Shown: piece after piece, positions 54,396 to 63,697 of the stretch | Layout of the letters: every line of letters starts with the position of its first letter | Position numbering within the stretch: the first letter of the stretch is position 1 | NCBI GenBank assembly: GCA_963707075.1 | Contig: CAVPOX010000001.1 | Coordinates: forward strand, 1 to 64,000 | Length of the DNA: 64,000 nucleotides | Direction: 5' to 3' | Origin: CAXMQZ01 sp963707075 | GTDB taxonomy: Bacteria; Acidobacteriota; Thermoanaerobaculia; Multivoradales; JAHEKO01 | The notes under the pieces: generated by a model | The model's input: only the letters and a program-made list of their open reading frames with translations | Told to the model about the DNA's origin: nothing | Databases searched by the model: none | Program-made: the position numbers and the translations under genes

Positions 54396-55320
54396 CACAG
54401 GCTCGGTCGAGTCGCCGGCCATCCGGGTCGAGGGCGCGACGAAGCGCTTCGGGTCTTCCACGGCGCTGGCAGGTCTCGACCTGCAGCTGTGTTCCGGCGA
54501 GTGGTTGGGTCTGCTCGGCGCCAACGGTGCGGGCAAGACAACGGCCATGCACGCGATTGCCGGACTGATCGATCTCGACGCCGGCAGCATCGAGGTTTTC
54601 GGGCATCGGGTCCATGGCCCGACGCCGCAGCTGATCGGCTGGGTTCCGCAGGAGATCGCACTCTACGCACACCTGACTGCGAGGGAGAACCTCGAAGCGT
54701 TCGGACGTCTGCACGGCCTGCGTGGCACGCCGCTCGCCGAGGCGGTGCGCTGGGCCCTCGGTTGGACCGGTCTGCAATCGCGGGCCGAAGAGCGCATCGT
54801 GACCTTTTCCGGCGGCATGCAGCGCCGACTGAATATCGCCTGTGGTGTCCTGCACCGACCACGGGTTCTGCTGCTGGATGAGCCGACGGTCGGTGTCGAT
54901 CCGCAGAGTCGAGAGCGGATCCTGGACATGCTCGAGGGACTGCGTGAGGAAGGCACCGCGCTGCTGCAGAGCACCCATGAGTTCGGGGACCTGGAGCGAA
55001 CGTCGGATCGACTGGTGATCATGGACGAAGGGCGTACCATCGCCTCGGGTACGCTAGAGGAGCTGGTCGACCAAACCGTCGGCGACCACGCTGTACTGAC
55101 GCTGGAGATGGAGAGCACCCTGTCGAGGAGTCTGTTCGGCAGAGACGTTCGCGTCGACGGTTCCACTGTGACAACAACATTGCGCGATGTGGTCGAGGAG
55201 CTGCCACGCTTGTTGGAGGAGGTCCGGCAGGCCGGCGGCCACGTGGCACATCTGGATGTGCGGCGACCGGGGATCGGGGATGTTTTCATGCAGTTGACGG
55301 GAAGGCACCTGCGCGAATGA
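54376..55320 (+). CDS. ABC transporter ATP-binding protein
   Basis: A protein of about 314 residues: Walker A GANGAGKTT, Q-loop in VPQEIALYAHLT, signature FSGGMQRRL, Walker B VLLLDEPT and the switch histidine in QSTHEFGD. After the nucleotide-binding domain comes a 90-residue C-terminal domain, as in drug- or polymer-exporting ABC-2 systems. GTG 54376 (after GGAAGGA) overlaps the glycosyltransferase end by 20 bases. It pairs with the permease that follows. Confidence 0.88.
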   Translation: MHKPAVDTGSVESPAIRVEGATKRFGSSTALAGLDLQLCSGEWLGLLGANGAGKTTAMHAIAGLIDLDAGSIEVFGHRVHGPTPQLIGWVPQEIALYAHLTARENLEAFGRLHGLRGTPLAEAVRWALGWTGLQSRAEERIVTFSGGMQRRLNIACGVLHRPRVLLLDEPTVGVDPQSRERILDMLEGLREEGTALLQSTHEFGDLERTSDRLVIMDEGRTIASGTLEELVDQTVGDHAVLTLEMESTLSRSLFGRDVRVDGSTVTTTLRDVVEELPRLLEEVRQAGGHVAHLDVRRPGIGDVFMQLTGRHLRE

Positions 55321-56471
55321 TCGGCACGGTGTTCAAGGTCAGTCTGCTCTCGGTGGTGCGTGACCGCGTGGCGTTGGTTCTCACCTTCGTACTGCCGTTG
55401 GTCTTCTTCTCGGTTTTCGCCGCGGTCTTCGCGCCGATGGACACCGCCACGACGCGTGCGGTGAAGACGATCGTGGTCGCGGATTCGGGTACCTCGTTTT
55501 CCTCTCGTCTGGCCGACCGGATGGCGGCACAGCCGAGCCTCGTCGTCGAGCGGCGCGAGTCCGAGGCGGGTGCGTCGGCCCTGGCGGAAGTCCGCGCCGG
55601 CCGCGTTGCCGTCGTGCTTGTTCTGCCCATCGAGTTGCAGCCCACCGTCCCGGGTGCGGCGCCGGGTAGCGGCGAGGTGGAGCTGCACGCCGACCGTTCC
55701 AACCCGCTGGCCGCCGAGCTGGTGCGCGGGCTCCTTCAGTCGAGTGCGGCGGAGCTGCTCGCCGAGACCCATTTTGGTGCCGAGGTGGGCGGGGTGCATG
55801 ACCCGGTGCCGGTGCGGGTGATCGACGCCGTCGGCGCCGGTGGCAAACAGCCTTCCATCTCGTTCTTCGCCGCCGGACTGGGCGTCATGTTCCTGATGTT
55901 CGCCGTCGCGGGGCGCAGCGCGATCCTGCTCGAAGAACGCGAGAACGGTGTGTTGGGGCGCCTGATGGCGGCGCGGGTAGGCATGACGCGCCTTTTGCTC
56001 GGCCACTGGCTGTTTCTCCTGGTCCTGGGCGCGACCCAGGTGCTGGTGATGTTTGTCTGGGCCGCACTGGTGTTCGGCCTCGACCTGTTCACTCCGCGGC
56101 ATTTTGCGGGGTTTGCGGCGACGACGATCGCGGTGGCGGCCGCGGCCGCGGCCTTCGGCTTGATCCTCTCGGCCGCTTGCCGTACGCGCGCGCAGCTCAA
56201 TGGCGTTGCGGTAGTGGTGATCCTGACGCTCTCCGTCATCGGCGGCAACATGTTCCCCAGCTTTTTGATGCCGGAGGGGATGCAAGCGATGGGGCGCTGG
56301 ACGTTCAACGCGTGGGCACTCGAGGCCTATCGCAAAGTGTTCTGGTACGACCGCCCGCTGAACGAGCTGCTGCCGCAGATCGCTGCGCTGCTGGCTGCTA
56401 CGGTGGTCTTCCTGGCCCTGGCGCGCTGGATTGGGCGTCGTTGGGAGCGGGCCGGAGGCATGAGATTGTGA
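55317..56471 (+). CDS. ABC-2 type permease
   Basis: A 384-residue ABC-2 permease with one N-terminal helix (LSVVRDRVALVLTFVLPLVFFSVF), a large extracytoplasmic domain (about residues 45-180) and five C-terminal helices starting at FFAAGLGVMFLMFA. The fold is typical of exporters. It overlaps the ATPase by 4 bases and the DUF2141 gene by 4 bases. Position in the carotenoid operon suggests export or membrane placement of the glycosylated carotenoid or its acyl lipid. Confidence 0.88.
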   Translation: MIGTVFKVSLLSVVRDRVALVLTFVLPLVFFSVFAAVFAPMDTATTRAVKTIVVADSGTSFSSRLADRMAAQPSLVVERRESEAGASALAEVRAGRVAVVLVLPIELQPTVPGAAPGSGEVELHADRSNPLAAELVRGLLQSSAAELLAETHFGAEVGGVHDPVPVRVIDAVGAGGKQPSISFFAAGLGVMFLMFAVAGRSAILLEERENGVLGRLMAARVGMTRLLLGHWLFLLVLGATQVLVMFVWAALVFGLDLFTPRHFAGFAATTIAVAAAAAAFGLILSAACRTRAQLNGVAVVVILTLSVIGGNMFPSFLMPEGMQAMGRWTFNAWALEAYRKVFWYDRPLNELLPQIAALLAATVVFLALARWIGRRWERAGGMRL

Positions 56472-56938
56472 ACGCCAACCGTTACTCGGCCGCCATGCTG
56501 CTGCTGACTTGCGTGGCCTGTTCCACGCGTTCGACGACGCCGGTGGATGTAGCCAGATCCGCGGCAGGCGTTGGGGCGACCGTGCTGACGGTCGAGATCC
56601 TGGGGCTCGAGAGTGACGAGGGATCTGTCGCCGTGGCCCTGTTCAGCTCGCCCGAGAGCTTCGATCAGCGAACGGGCGCCGTGGCAACAGGGACAGTGGC
56701 TCCGCAGGACGGGCGTGCGACCTGGAGCGTGGCGAATCTACCCGCCGGCACCTACGCGGTCGCGGTCTTTCACGATCTCAACGACAACGGCGAGCTCGAC
56801 CGGACGACCCTGGGTCCGCCAGCTGAGCCCTACGGGTTCTCCAATAACGCTCGCGGCACCTTCGGCCCACCCAGGTTCGAAAGCGCCGCGATCGAGCTGC
56901 CCCCCGGCCCGCACAGGATCAAGATAGGGGTGCGTTGA
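56468..56938 (+). CDS. DUF2141 lipoprotein
   Basis: A 156-residue protein with a lipoprotein-like signal (LLLTCVAC, cysteine at about residue 18). The DUF2141 domain shows VAVALFSSPESF, LPAGTYAVAVFHDLNDNGELD and PYGFSNNARGTFGPPRFESAAI. The function is unknown; from memory such genes often sit beside carotenoid genes. GTG 56468 overlaps the permease stop (GTGA), which makes it the last gene of the operon. Confidence 0.87.
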   Translation: MNANRYSAAMLLLTCVACSTRSTTPVDVARSAAGVGATVLTVEILGLESDEGSVAVALFSSPESFDQRTGAVATGTVAPQDGRATWSVANLPAGTYAVAVFHDLNDNGELDRTTLGPPAEPYGFSNNARGTFGPPRFESAAIELPPGPHRIKIGVR

Positions 56939-57073
56939 CCGGGCAGAGGATTGGGTCGCTGCCGACAGTCTCGAAGTGGCGAAGCCTGTCGACATTGCGC
57001 ATAATGGTCTTTCTGGTTGGGCGACCGGTAGTCCGACATCAACTCTTACTCCCAGACAAGCTGGAGAAAACGG

Positions 57074-57763
57074 ATGGCCAAGATTCTCGTCGTACTTACA
57101 TCACACGATCAACTCGGAGATACGGGGCACCGCACAGGGTTCTGGCTGGAGGAGCTCGCCGCTCCCTATTATGTGTTCAAGGATGCCGGAGCCGAAGTGA
57201 CACTGGCCTCCCCGGAAGGCGGGCAGCCACCGCTCGATCCCAAGAGCGATGACCCCGACGCGCAAACCGAGGCGACTCGCCGCTTCAAGGCTGATAGCGC
57301 CGCGAAGGCCGAACTCGCCGCCACAGTCAGGCTGGACTCACTCTCGGCCAGTGATTTCGATGCGGTTTTCTACCCTGGAGGCCACGGCCCACTCTGGGAC
57401 CTCGTCGATAACGAAGCGTCCATCCGGCTGATCGAGGACTTCTGGGCCAGCAACAAGCCCGTATCCGCCGTGTGCCATGCGCCGATCGCGCTCGTCAATG
57501 CCAAGGACGACAAGGGCGAGTTCATTGTGAAAGGGCGAGAAGTGACGGGCTTCACGAACTCGGAAGAAGAGGCCGTGGGTCTCACCAAGGTCGTGCCTCT
57601 CCTCGTCGAGGAGACAATGGTCACCCGGGGTGGCAACTACTCGAAGGCCGACGACTGGCAGTCCTACACGCGCCAGGATGGCAATCTCATCACCGGTCAG
57701 AACCCGGCCTCGTCAGAGGCGGTAGCAGAACTCGTGCTCGCAGCCCTCGAGGGGCGACGCTGA
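57074..57763 (+). CDS. DJ-1/PfpI-type glyoxalase/chaperone (Hsp31-like)
   Basis: A 229-residue class I glutamine-amidotransferase-fold protein. The nucleophile is C134 with H135 (AVCHAP), and the supporting glutamate is E26 in GFWLEELAAPY. PGGHGPLWDL and the long C-terminal part (VTGFTNSEEEAVGL, VTRGGNYSKADDW) match the Hsp31/HchA-like or type 1 GATase family, which detoxifies methylglyoxal or acts as a holdase. The gene is isolated, converging on the DUF3604 gene. Confidence 0.9.
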   Translation: MAKILVVLTSHDQLGDTGHRTGFWLEELAAPYYVFKDAGAEVTLASPEGGQPPLDPKSDDPDAQTEATRRFKADSAAKAELAATVRLDSLSASDFDAVFYPGGHGPLWDLVDNEASIRLIEDFWASNKPVSAVCHAPIALVNAKDDKGEFIVKGREVTGFTNSEEEAVGLTKVVPLLVEETMVTRGGNYSKADDWQSYTRQDGNLITGQNPASSEAVAELVLAALEGRR

Positions 57764-57811
57764 GGGCTGTGTGGGGCGCCTCAGCGTCTGACCTGCCGGC
57801 CTCCGCAGGCG

Positions 57812-59725
57812 CTAGGGTCGGTACCAGATCGGAGAGCTGAAGCCGCGCTCCTGGTGCACGAGCGGCACCTCGTCGTCCATCGCAATCCCGAAGCGCACCT
57901 TGTCGTACAGCGTCCAGCGCGGTGTGGGGATTTCGAGCACCCGAACGTAATAGACAGCACGCTGCGAGGGATCGAAATCGGGGTCGGTGAAGACCGCTGT
58001 CAGCTCGGTATCACCGATCGAGTTCTCGTAGGTCGCCGTCTCGCGGTCGACGGTGTCGCCCACCGGCGGCAGCTTACCGGCGGCGTCGGGCGTGCGGTTG
58101 TCCGACCAGGCGACGTCGTAGATAACCTCCTGGGTTTCACCTCCTGCGTCGACCCAGCCCTTGACGATCTGCACCCGATCGAGGTTCGCGCCTTCCGGGT
58201 CCTTGGTCGCGGAGACGATGAACGTTGGCGCCTGGCCCTCGCCGGCGGCGCCGAGATCACTGCCCATCGGCACGCCCTTGTCGTAGCCGGCTGCCACATA
58301 GTCGCCCTCGAGGTCGCTGTCGCCGAACTCATAGCCACCGAAGAAACGCACGAGCATTCTGGGGCCGGTGGTGGCGAAGGTCTCTCGGCGGTGCATCGCA
58401 TCCCAGATCGCCTCTCGGGTATTGGCCGTGGCCCACACCCCCATGACGCCGGATGCCGCTTGTTCCCATCCCATGTAGGCACGGTTGTTGGCCTCGATGA
58501 GAGGGAAGTTCCAGCGCTCCTTATTGCTCGGCTCTACCGTTTTGAACTTGCCAAAGAAGTTGTCCTCCTCAGCCGTGGACATGCCGGTGTGAGTGTCGGT
58601 CGCCCCGTTGGCCCCGTAGACAAAAGGGTTCACGCCGAACTCCGCTTCGATGTGCATGCCGGACTTCAAAGCCTCGCGCCAGTACTCGTACCTGATCGCT
58701 CCTTTGGGCTTCGGCTTGAGAATCAGGTTGCCGCGGTCCCAGAGATCCCAGGCGGCAAACTCATCGTTGGGTGACAGCGTTGGGTGCGACTCGCTCTGCC
58801 CCTTGATCTGGGTGACTTCGTAGAGGCGCTCGTACTTGGCTCGTGTCTCGGCCCATTCGCGGGTTATCGGCGAGCCATCGAACTGCCGTTCCTCGAACAT
58901 GCGCCCGTTGGACATGTTGCCGTTGTGCGGTATGGCGAGCACCTGCCCGCCGGTCGAGGCCTCGTAGTCGGCCATCCACTCCCACAGCTTGGTCGAGTCC
59001 TGGGTTACGAAGGTGGTCAGCGGCAGGATCTGCATTGCTCGGTCGGAGCCGTCGCGGAAGATCAGGTTGCGGTGCAGATTGTCGCCGCCGTCGGCATTGA
59101 CTGTCCATTCATAGGCGATAAAGGTGGTGAACTCACCCGGCCTGTAGTACTTCTCGGCGGCCTCGATGGTCTTTTCCCAGGCTGTCTTCATCCACTTGGG
59201 ATCCATGACCTGTTCAGGTAGCTGCTCGTTCGACTGCAAGACGATCAGCTCACTCTTGGCAGCGGCAGCCGCCTCCTCGCTACCGGAGTTGAAGGCCTCG
59301 TTCCACCGCTTCAAGACCTCGCTCTCCATCATCTCGGGGTTGCCGTCCTTGATCTCGTTGATTGTGCCCATCCCATCGGAGTGATCGCTCACCAGGAACC
59401 AGTCGTACGGTCGATGGAGCTTGGCCGGCATCCCGGAGTTGGAGGTGATCTCCTCGCCAAGCGCGAACCGGTAGGCGTCGTCGGGTGTGGTGATTGCACC
59501 ATCCATACCTGCATCCGCTGACCAGCCAGTGTGCACGTGTGTGTCGCCGAAATAGGCGTTGCGCGGTACGTCCGTCGCGGCGACCTGAGCCGCAGTTCCA
59601 CCCGTGGTCTCAGTGCCCGCGGCGGTTGACGTCCCCTCAGATTGATCGCTCGACGGGGTACACCCCCAAACCAATAGCAGGGCCATGGCAGTGCACAAGG
59701 TCAGCTGGAACTTTTGAACTCTCAT
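57812..59725 (-). CDS. DUF3604 lipoprotein (PHP-like hydrolase fold)
   Basis: A 637-residue protein with a lipoprotein-like signal (cysteine at about residue 22) and a Ser/Thr/Gly linker, then a DUF3604 domain. Probable metal ligands lie in YFGDTHVHTGWSADA, LVSDHSDGMG, FIAYEWT and IPHNGN. The fold is related to PHP phosphoesterases. The function is unestablished; secreted members are common in Acidobacteria and marine bacteria. It is monocistronic. Confidence 0.88.
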   Translation of the reverse strand: MRVQKFQLTLCTAMALLLVWGCTPSSDQSEGTSTAAGTETTGGTAAQVAATDVPRNAYFGDTHVHTGWSADAGMDGAITTPDDAYRFALGEEITSNSGMPAKLHRPYDWFLVSDHSDGMGTINEIKDGNPEMMESEVLKRWNEAFNSGSEEAAAAAKSELIVLQSNEQLPEQVMDPKWMKTAWEKTIEAAEKYYRPGEFTTFIAYEWTVNADGGDNLHRNLIFRDGSDRAMQILPLTTFVTQDSTKLWEWMADYEASTGGQVLAIPHNGNMSNGRMFEERQFDGSPITREWAETRAKYERLYEVTQIKGQSESHPTLSPNDEFAAWDLWDRGNLILKPKPKGAIRYEYWREALKSGMHIEAEFGVNPFVYGANGATDTHTGMSTAEEDNFFGKFKTVEPSNKERWNFPLIEANNRAYMGWEQAASGVMGVWATANTREAIWDAMHRRETFATTGPRMLVRFFGGYEFGDSDLEGDYVAAGYDKGVPMGSDLGAAGEGQAPTFIVSATKDPEGANLDRVQIVKGWVDAGGETQEVIYDVAWSDNRTPDAAGKLPPVGDTVDRETATYENSIGDTELTAVFTDPDFDPSQRAVYYVRVLEIPTPRWTLYDKVRFGIAMDDEVPLVHQERGFSSPIWYRP

Positions 59726-59856
59726 CGTCTTTTCCTTTGCTCGAGTCGGCTGGAAGTGAATGCGTGTAGGGTACTAAAGGAGTCTCTTTCCTCGACTCGT
59801 TTGTCCGGGTGCTTGGCGGACGGGGGCGATCCGGTCCCACGCCTGGAAGGCCCCGC

Positions 59857-60246
59857 TCACATGACCCGCACACTGGCGAGATCACGGTGGATGCTTCTCT
59901 TGTACCGGTATTTCGGATAGCCGAGTATCAGAGAGGTGATGACCTTGTTCTCCCTCGGAATGCCATAGCGTTCGCGCAGGGTCCTGGACCGGTCGACGAT
60001 GGGTGGTATCAGACCGATGATCGTCGTGCCGAGGCCCAAAGAGACGGCGGCCAGCATGGCGTGATGGCAGACGAGATGCGCGTTCTCTTCGTAGGACATC
60101 GCTTTGCGGCTGGCATGAAAAAGCATCAACATCGGTGCGGTGGCGGCCGCGGCGAGAATCTCCAGGCAGTTCTCCGGGTAGGCGTCTACGCATATGCCCT
60201 CGCCCCGACAACTATCCAGATCCACCAGGTGCAGGGCCTCTGCCAT
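59857..60246 (-). pseudogene. Ferredoxin-nitroreductase fusion, internally deleted
   Basis: The first 30 residues (LVDLDSCRGEGICVDAYPENCLEI) are a broken 4Fe-4S ferredoxin motif: a cysteine before the proline has become tyrosine. The reading then jumps to the C-terminal half of a nitroreductase (AAVSLGLGTTIIGLIPP, VITSLILGYPKYRYKR). A full fusion has about 270 residues; only 129 remain, and the FMN-binding first half is gone. Confidence 0.72.
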
Positions 60247-60421
60247 CCTTCACCTCCATTCTGCTCGAGCCAGAAAACAGACTACTGCCGAGTAACCGGG
60301 TACGCGAGACTCGAAGCCGTCCACCGTCGGGTAGGGCCTGACCCGCCCCCGATGTTTGCACTACTTCCTAGGTCAGTGCAGCCATCGGGGAAGCTCATGG
60401 TTTGCCAAAGCAGAGACCAGG

Positions 60422-61195
60422 TCAGGGAAGGCGCTGGCCGGCTCGCGCCTTCCAGATCAGATGTGGGCTGGTGTCTGCATCGAATGGGTTCGCGTCGTAG
60501 TCGCCGAAGAGCCGATCGATCACGAAGCCGAGATCGCGGAGATCATCCTCCATCTCGGACTGGGATGGCAGGGCGAAGCGTAGAGGAAACTCCCTGCGAG
60601 TCAGTGTTCGGCCTGCCTCGGAGATCTCTTCGACACGCTGGATGCCGACAATCGAGCCATCCTCCGGGTCGAGCTCGAGCCGGCTGGCAAGCGAGACCGA
60701 GCCCCTTCCGGATGCATGCTCGAAAGTGCCGTGGTCGTGCCACTCACCATCGATCGCCTGCCTACGAATCGGTGGATTGTGCACCGTGACAATCAACGCG
60801 GCCCCATCGGCCAGCGCCTGTCGCAGCTCTCGCAGGGCCTGGCGCCGGTGGTGCCGCGCGGCCAGCTCCGAGATGCCGTGAAAAGGCCAGATTCCAACCG
60901 GGAAGCGGTTCTTGAAGGGGAGCTGCTTCACATCACAGCAGACGAGGCGAGCCCGGAGACTTCTCCTGGACAGCTTCGTCCTCAGCACTTCCAGCATCGG
61001 TAGCGACAGGTCGACACAGACGAGGTCGAGGCCGTCCTCGATAAGGGGTATGGAAACTCGACCCGTGCCCGACATCAGCTCCAGAACAGGACCACTTGTG
61101 CCGTGCAGCGAACGGCGAAAGAAGACGATATCTTCCTCGAATCGACAGAAGCTGTCGTAGAGATCTGCAATCAGGCTGTAGTCGAAAGCCGGCAT
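60422..61195 (-). CDS. Class I SAM-dependent methyltransferase
   Basis: A 257-residue methyltransferase. Motif I is VLELMSGTGRVSIPL, the acidic loop is LVCVDLSLPML, and the next motif is CCDVKQLPF. The C-terminal 100 residues form a beta-rich cap (GSVSLASRLELDPEDGSIVG). The frame starts MPAFDYSLIADLYDSF, typical of the family. The substrate is unknown and the neighbours give no clue. Confidence 0.87.
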   Translation of the reverse strand: MPAFDYSLIADLYDSFCRFEEDIVFFRRSLHGTSGPVLELMSGTGRVSIPLIEDGLDLVCVDLSLPMLEVLRTKLSRRSLRARLVCCDVKQLPFKNRFPVGIWPFHGISELAARHHRRQALRELRQALADGAALIVTVHNPPIRRQAIDGEWHDHGTFEHASGRGSVSLASRLELDPEDGSIVGIQRVEEISEAGRTLTRREFPLRFALPSQSEMEDDLRDLGFVIDRLFGDYDANPFDADTSPHLIWKARAGQRLP

Positions 61196-61435
61196 CCGTT
61201 GGCGGCCTCCTCCGTTTCTGCGACGTGCCAGAGAGGGCTGGTGTAGTCACAAGAATGTCAGAACCAGCGAGCTGTCTCAAAGGGCGCATCGTTCTCAAAG
61301 GCGCCAGAAGATCAGCGACAGGTTGTAGTGCGCCACCGGCAGGGCCTGTGAGGGATGGTACTCTGCCGTTACCAGACTGGTTTTTCAACGAACTGGTGGC
61401 CGGTAGGGCTGCCAAACAAGACGGAGGTCGTCGCT

Positions 61436-61726
61436 ATGCACGCTGTCGTGAGAACCTATTCAGGTGCCGGAGCCAACGAGTTTTTCGATCTGCTGGAGAA
61501 GCGCAGCGCTGAAATCGACCCGCTCATTCGTTCGGTTCCAGGGTTCGTGTCCTACTCGATCATTCGGACAGGAGATGGCGGGATCACGGTGACGGTTTGC
61601 GAAGAAAAGGCGGGTGTCGACGAGAGCATCCGGATTGCTCGGGAGTGGATTCAGGAGAACGCATCAGGGATGGGTGTAGCCGCGCCGACGATCTCCGAGG
61701 GGCGTGTCGCCATGCATCTGCGTTAG
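61436..61726 (+). CDS. Small ABM-like (dimeric alpha/beta barrel) protein
   Basis: A 96-residue protein with an antibiotic-biosynthesis-monooxygenase-like ferredoxin fold: VRTYSGAGANEFFDLL, VPGFVSYSIIRTGDGGITVTVCEE, then a helix and GRVAMHLR. ATG 61436 has GGAGG about 8 bases upstream; the upstream in-frame extension to 61355 is not supported. Such proteins are heme-degrading or oxidative enzymes or just stress proteins; no catalytic residues are clear. It precedes the SulP gene by 85 bases. Confidence 0.78.
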   Translation: MHAVVRTYSGAGANEFFDLLEKRSAEIDPLIRSVPGFVSYSIIRTGDGGITVTVCEEKAGVDESIRIAREWIQENASGMGVAAPTISEGRVAMHLR

Positions 61727-61811
61727 CGCCCCGAGTCAGCAAGCTCCCGCAACAGGCTGTCGGCCCTCACCCTGTGAGCTGACGCCCGGGTTGCGGATAT
61801 GATGCGCCCCC

Positions 61812-63503
61812 ATGGATCCCCTGGCTACGCTGCGCCAACTGCGGGTTGGTTGGAAGGCCTTCCTGAACGATCTCGTGTCGGGAATGGTCATGGCCATCGT
61901 CACCGTCCCGGGGGCGCTGGCGAATGGCGTTCTGGCTGGTATCAATCCAGTCTATGGTCTCTATTCGGTCATCGCCGGTACCACGGTCGCCGCCCTCTTC
62001 ACGAGCTCGGTGATCATGAACGTCGACTCGACGAGCGCGACCGCGCTGGCCACAGGCGATGCGTTGGCCGGAGTCGCACCCGAACAGCACCTGGCCAATC
62101 TCGTCATGCTGGGCCTGCTGGTGGGGTTGTTTCAGCTGCTGTTCGGTTGGTTGAAGCTGGGCTTTCTGACCCGCTTCATCTCGAACGCGGTGATGACCGG
62201 CTTCCTTGCCGGAATTGCCTGGCTGACGATCCTCGGTCAGGTCTCCGACATCACAGGTTTTGTCGGCGAACCCCGCAACAAAGTCCTCCGCACGTTCGAT
62301 ACTCTGCTGCATTTTCGCGAAATCGATTATCCGACCCTCGCCATCGGGCTGATGACGGTCGTGGTCATCTGGGCCATTGAGCGTACTCGGTTCAAGCGCT
62401 ACGCGTACCCTGTCGCCTTGGCGCTCGCGACGGTGGTTGTCGCCGTTGTGGGTTTGGAGTCGGTAGCGGTCGTCAGGGACAGCACGGAAATCCCCCGGTC
62501 TCTTCCTGCCGTGCACATTCCGGACCTTTCGCTGCTACCCAGTCTGATCCTTCCGGCCTTCGCCATCGCCATCATCGCTTTGGTGCAGGCTGCCGGCGTG
62601 AGCCAGAGCGTACCCAACCCGGATGGTGAGTACCCTGATCCCTCAGGGGATTTCCGCGGTCAGGGCGCGGGAAATGTGGCGGCGGGTCTCGCGGGAGGGT
62701 TGCCGATCGGGGGATCGCTCTCGGGGACCGCCCTGATTCGCAGTTGCGGCGGCCAGACACGGTGGGCGAATGTGTTCACCGGTATCTTCGCCGCTCTGGC
62801 GGTCCTGCTCCTCGCGCGAGTCATCGAGCTGCTGCCGATGGCTGCACTGGCCGGTTTACTCGTGATGGTGGGCATCGGGATGATCAAGGTGCGGCAGCTT
62901 CGCAGGGTGTGGCTTACCGGGACCATGCCGCGGTCGATGATGCTTGTGACGTTCCTGGCAACCATGGCGTTGCCACTGCAATTCGCCATTCTCACCGGCG
63001 TGGGTCTTCACATACTCATCTATGTCTTCAACTCGGCCGAGAGGGTACGCATCGAGCGCCTCGTGCCGACGGGCGCGGGCGGGGTCCGGGAGGCAGAGGT
63101 GCCAGACGAGGTGCCGGACGGAGAGGTTACGGTTCTGCTCCCGATCGGCAGCCTGTTCTTTGCCGGAGCGGCAGAGTTCGAGGAGGACCTGCCTGACGTC
63201 GGCGATGCGCGTCACGCCGTGGTCGTCATCGGTCTCCGGGATCGCGAGGAGCTGGGCAGCACATTCATCCGGGTCATCGAGCGCTACGCGATCGCGCTGC
63301 GAGAGAACGATTGTCTGCTCATGCTGGCGGGCATCGACGACGAAGCGCTGGAGCAGCTCGAAAGGACAGGTGTTCTGGATCTGATCGGGCGAGAGAATGT
63401 CTTTCCTTCCCAGGAATCGATCGGTGTAGCCCTAAAGCAGGCCGTGGTGGCCGCTGAAGCCTGGATTCGTCAGGAATCCAGCGCGGGCGGGGGAGACCTG
63501 TGA
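61812..63503 (+). CDS. SulP-family anion transporter with STAS domain
   Basis: A 563-residue SulP (SLC26-like) transporter. The membrane part (residues about 20-410) starts with DLVSGMVMAIVTVPGALANG and has the NPVYGLYS motif. The inner repeat is near GLPIGGSLSGTALI. The cytoplasmic STAS domain covers about 435-550 (EVTVLLPIGSLFFAGAAEFEEDL). It imports sulfate, bicarbonate or a related anion. The 190 bases after it hold no gene. Confidence 0.92.
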   Translation: MDPLATLRQLRVGWKAFLNDLVSGMVMAIVTVPGALANGVLAGINPVYGLYSVIAGTTVAALFTSSVIMNVDSTSATALATGDALAGVAPEQHLANLVMLGLLVGLFQLLFGWLKLGFLTRFISNAVMTGFLAGIAWLTILGQVSDITGFVGEPRNKVLRTFDTLLHFREIDYPTLAIGLMTVVVIWAIERTRFKRYAYPVALALATVVVAVVGLESVAVVRDSTEIPRSLPAVHIPDLSLLPSLILPAFAIAIIALVQAAGVSQSVPNPDGEYPDPSGDFRGQGAGNVAAGLAGGLPIGGSLSGTALIRSCGGQTRWANVFTGIFAALAVLLLARVIELLPMAALAGLLVMVGIGMIKVRQLRRVWLTGTMPRSMMLVTFLATMALPLQFAILTGVGLHILIYVFNSAERVRIERLVPTGAGGVREAEVPDEVPDGEVTVLLPIGSLFFAGAAEFEEDLPDVGDARHAVVVIGLRDREELGSTFIRVIERYAIALRENDCLLMLAGIDDEALEQLERTGVLDLIGRENVFPSQESIGVALKQAVVAAEAWIRQESSAGGGDL

Positions 63504-63697
63504 GCCACCTGGTAGCGCTGTCGAGCGAGCTCTGAGATACCAAGCCGTTGATGCCGCTGGTTGCTTCGCTGGCGAAGATTTGGCGCAGTTCGAAGCGATC
63601 TGGGACCGGTGCACAGTCCAGTTGCGCTCTTCCCATGGCAGGGGTCTTGTATCTCCTGCGCGCCGTGGGAGTAGACTGAATTGTAGAGGTGCCGGGC

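Noticed and set aside
54663..56285. A 540-residue minus-strand open frame
   Set aside because: Antisense to the ABC ATPase and permease; its composition (Arg, Thr, Pro rich) is typical of a shadow frame.
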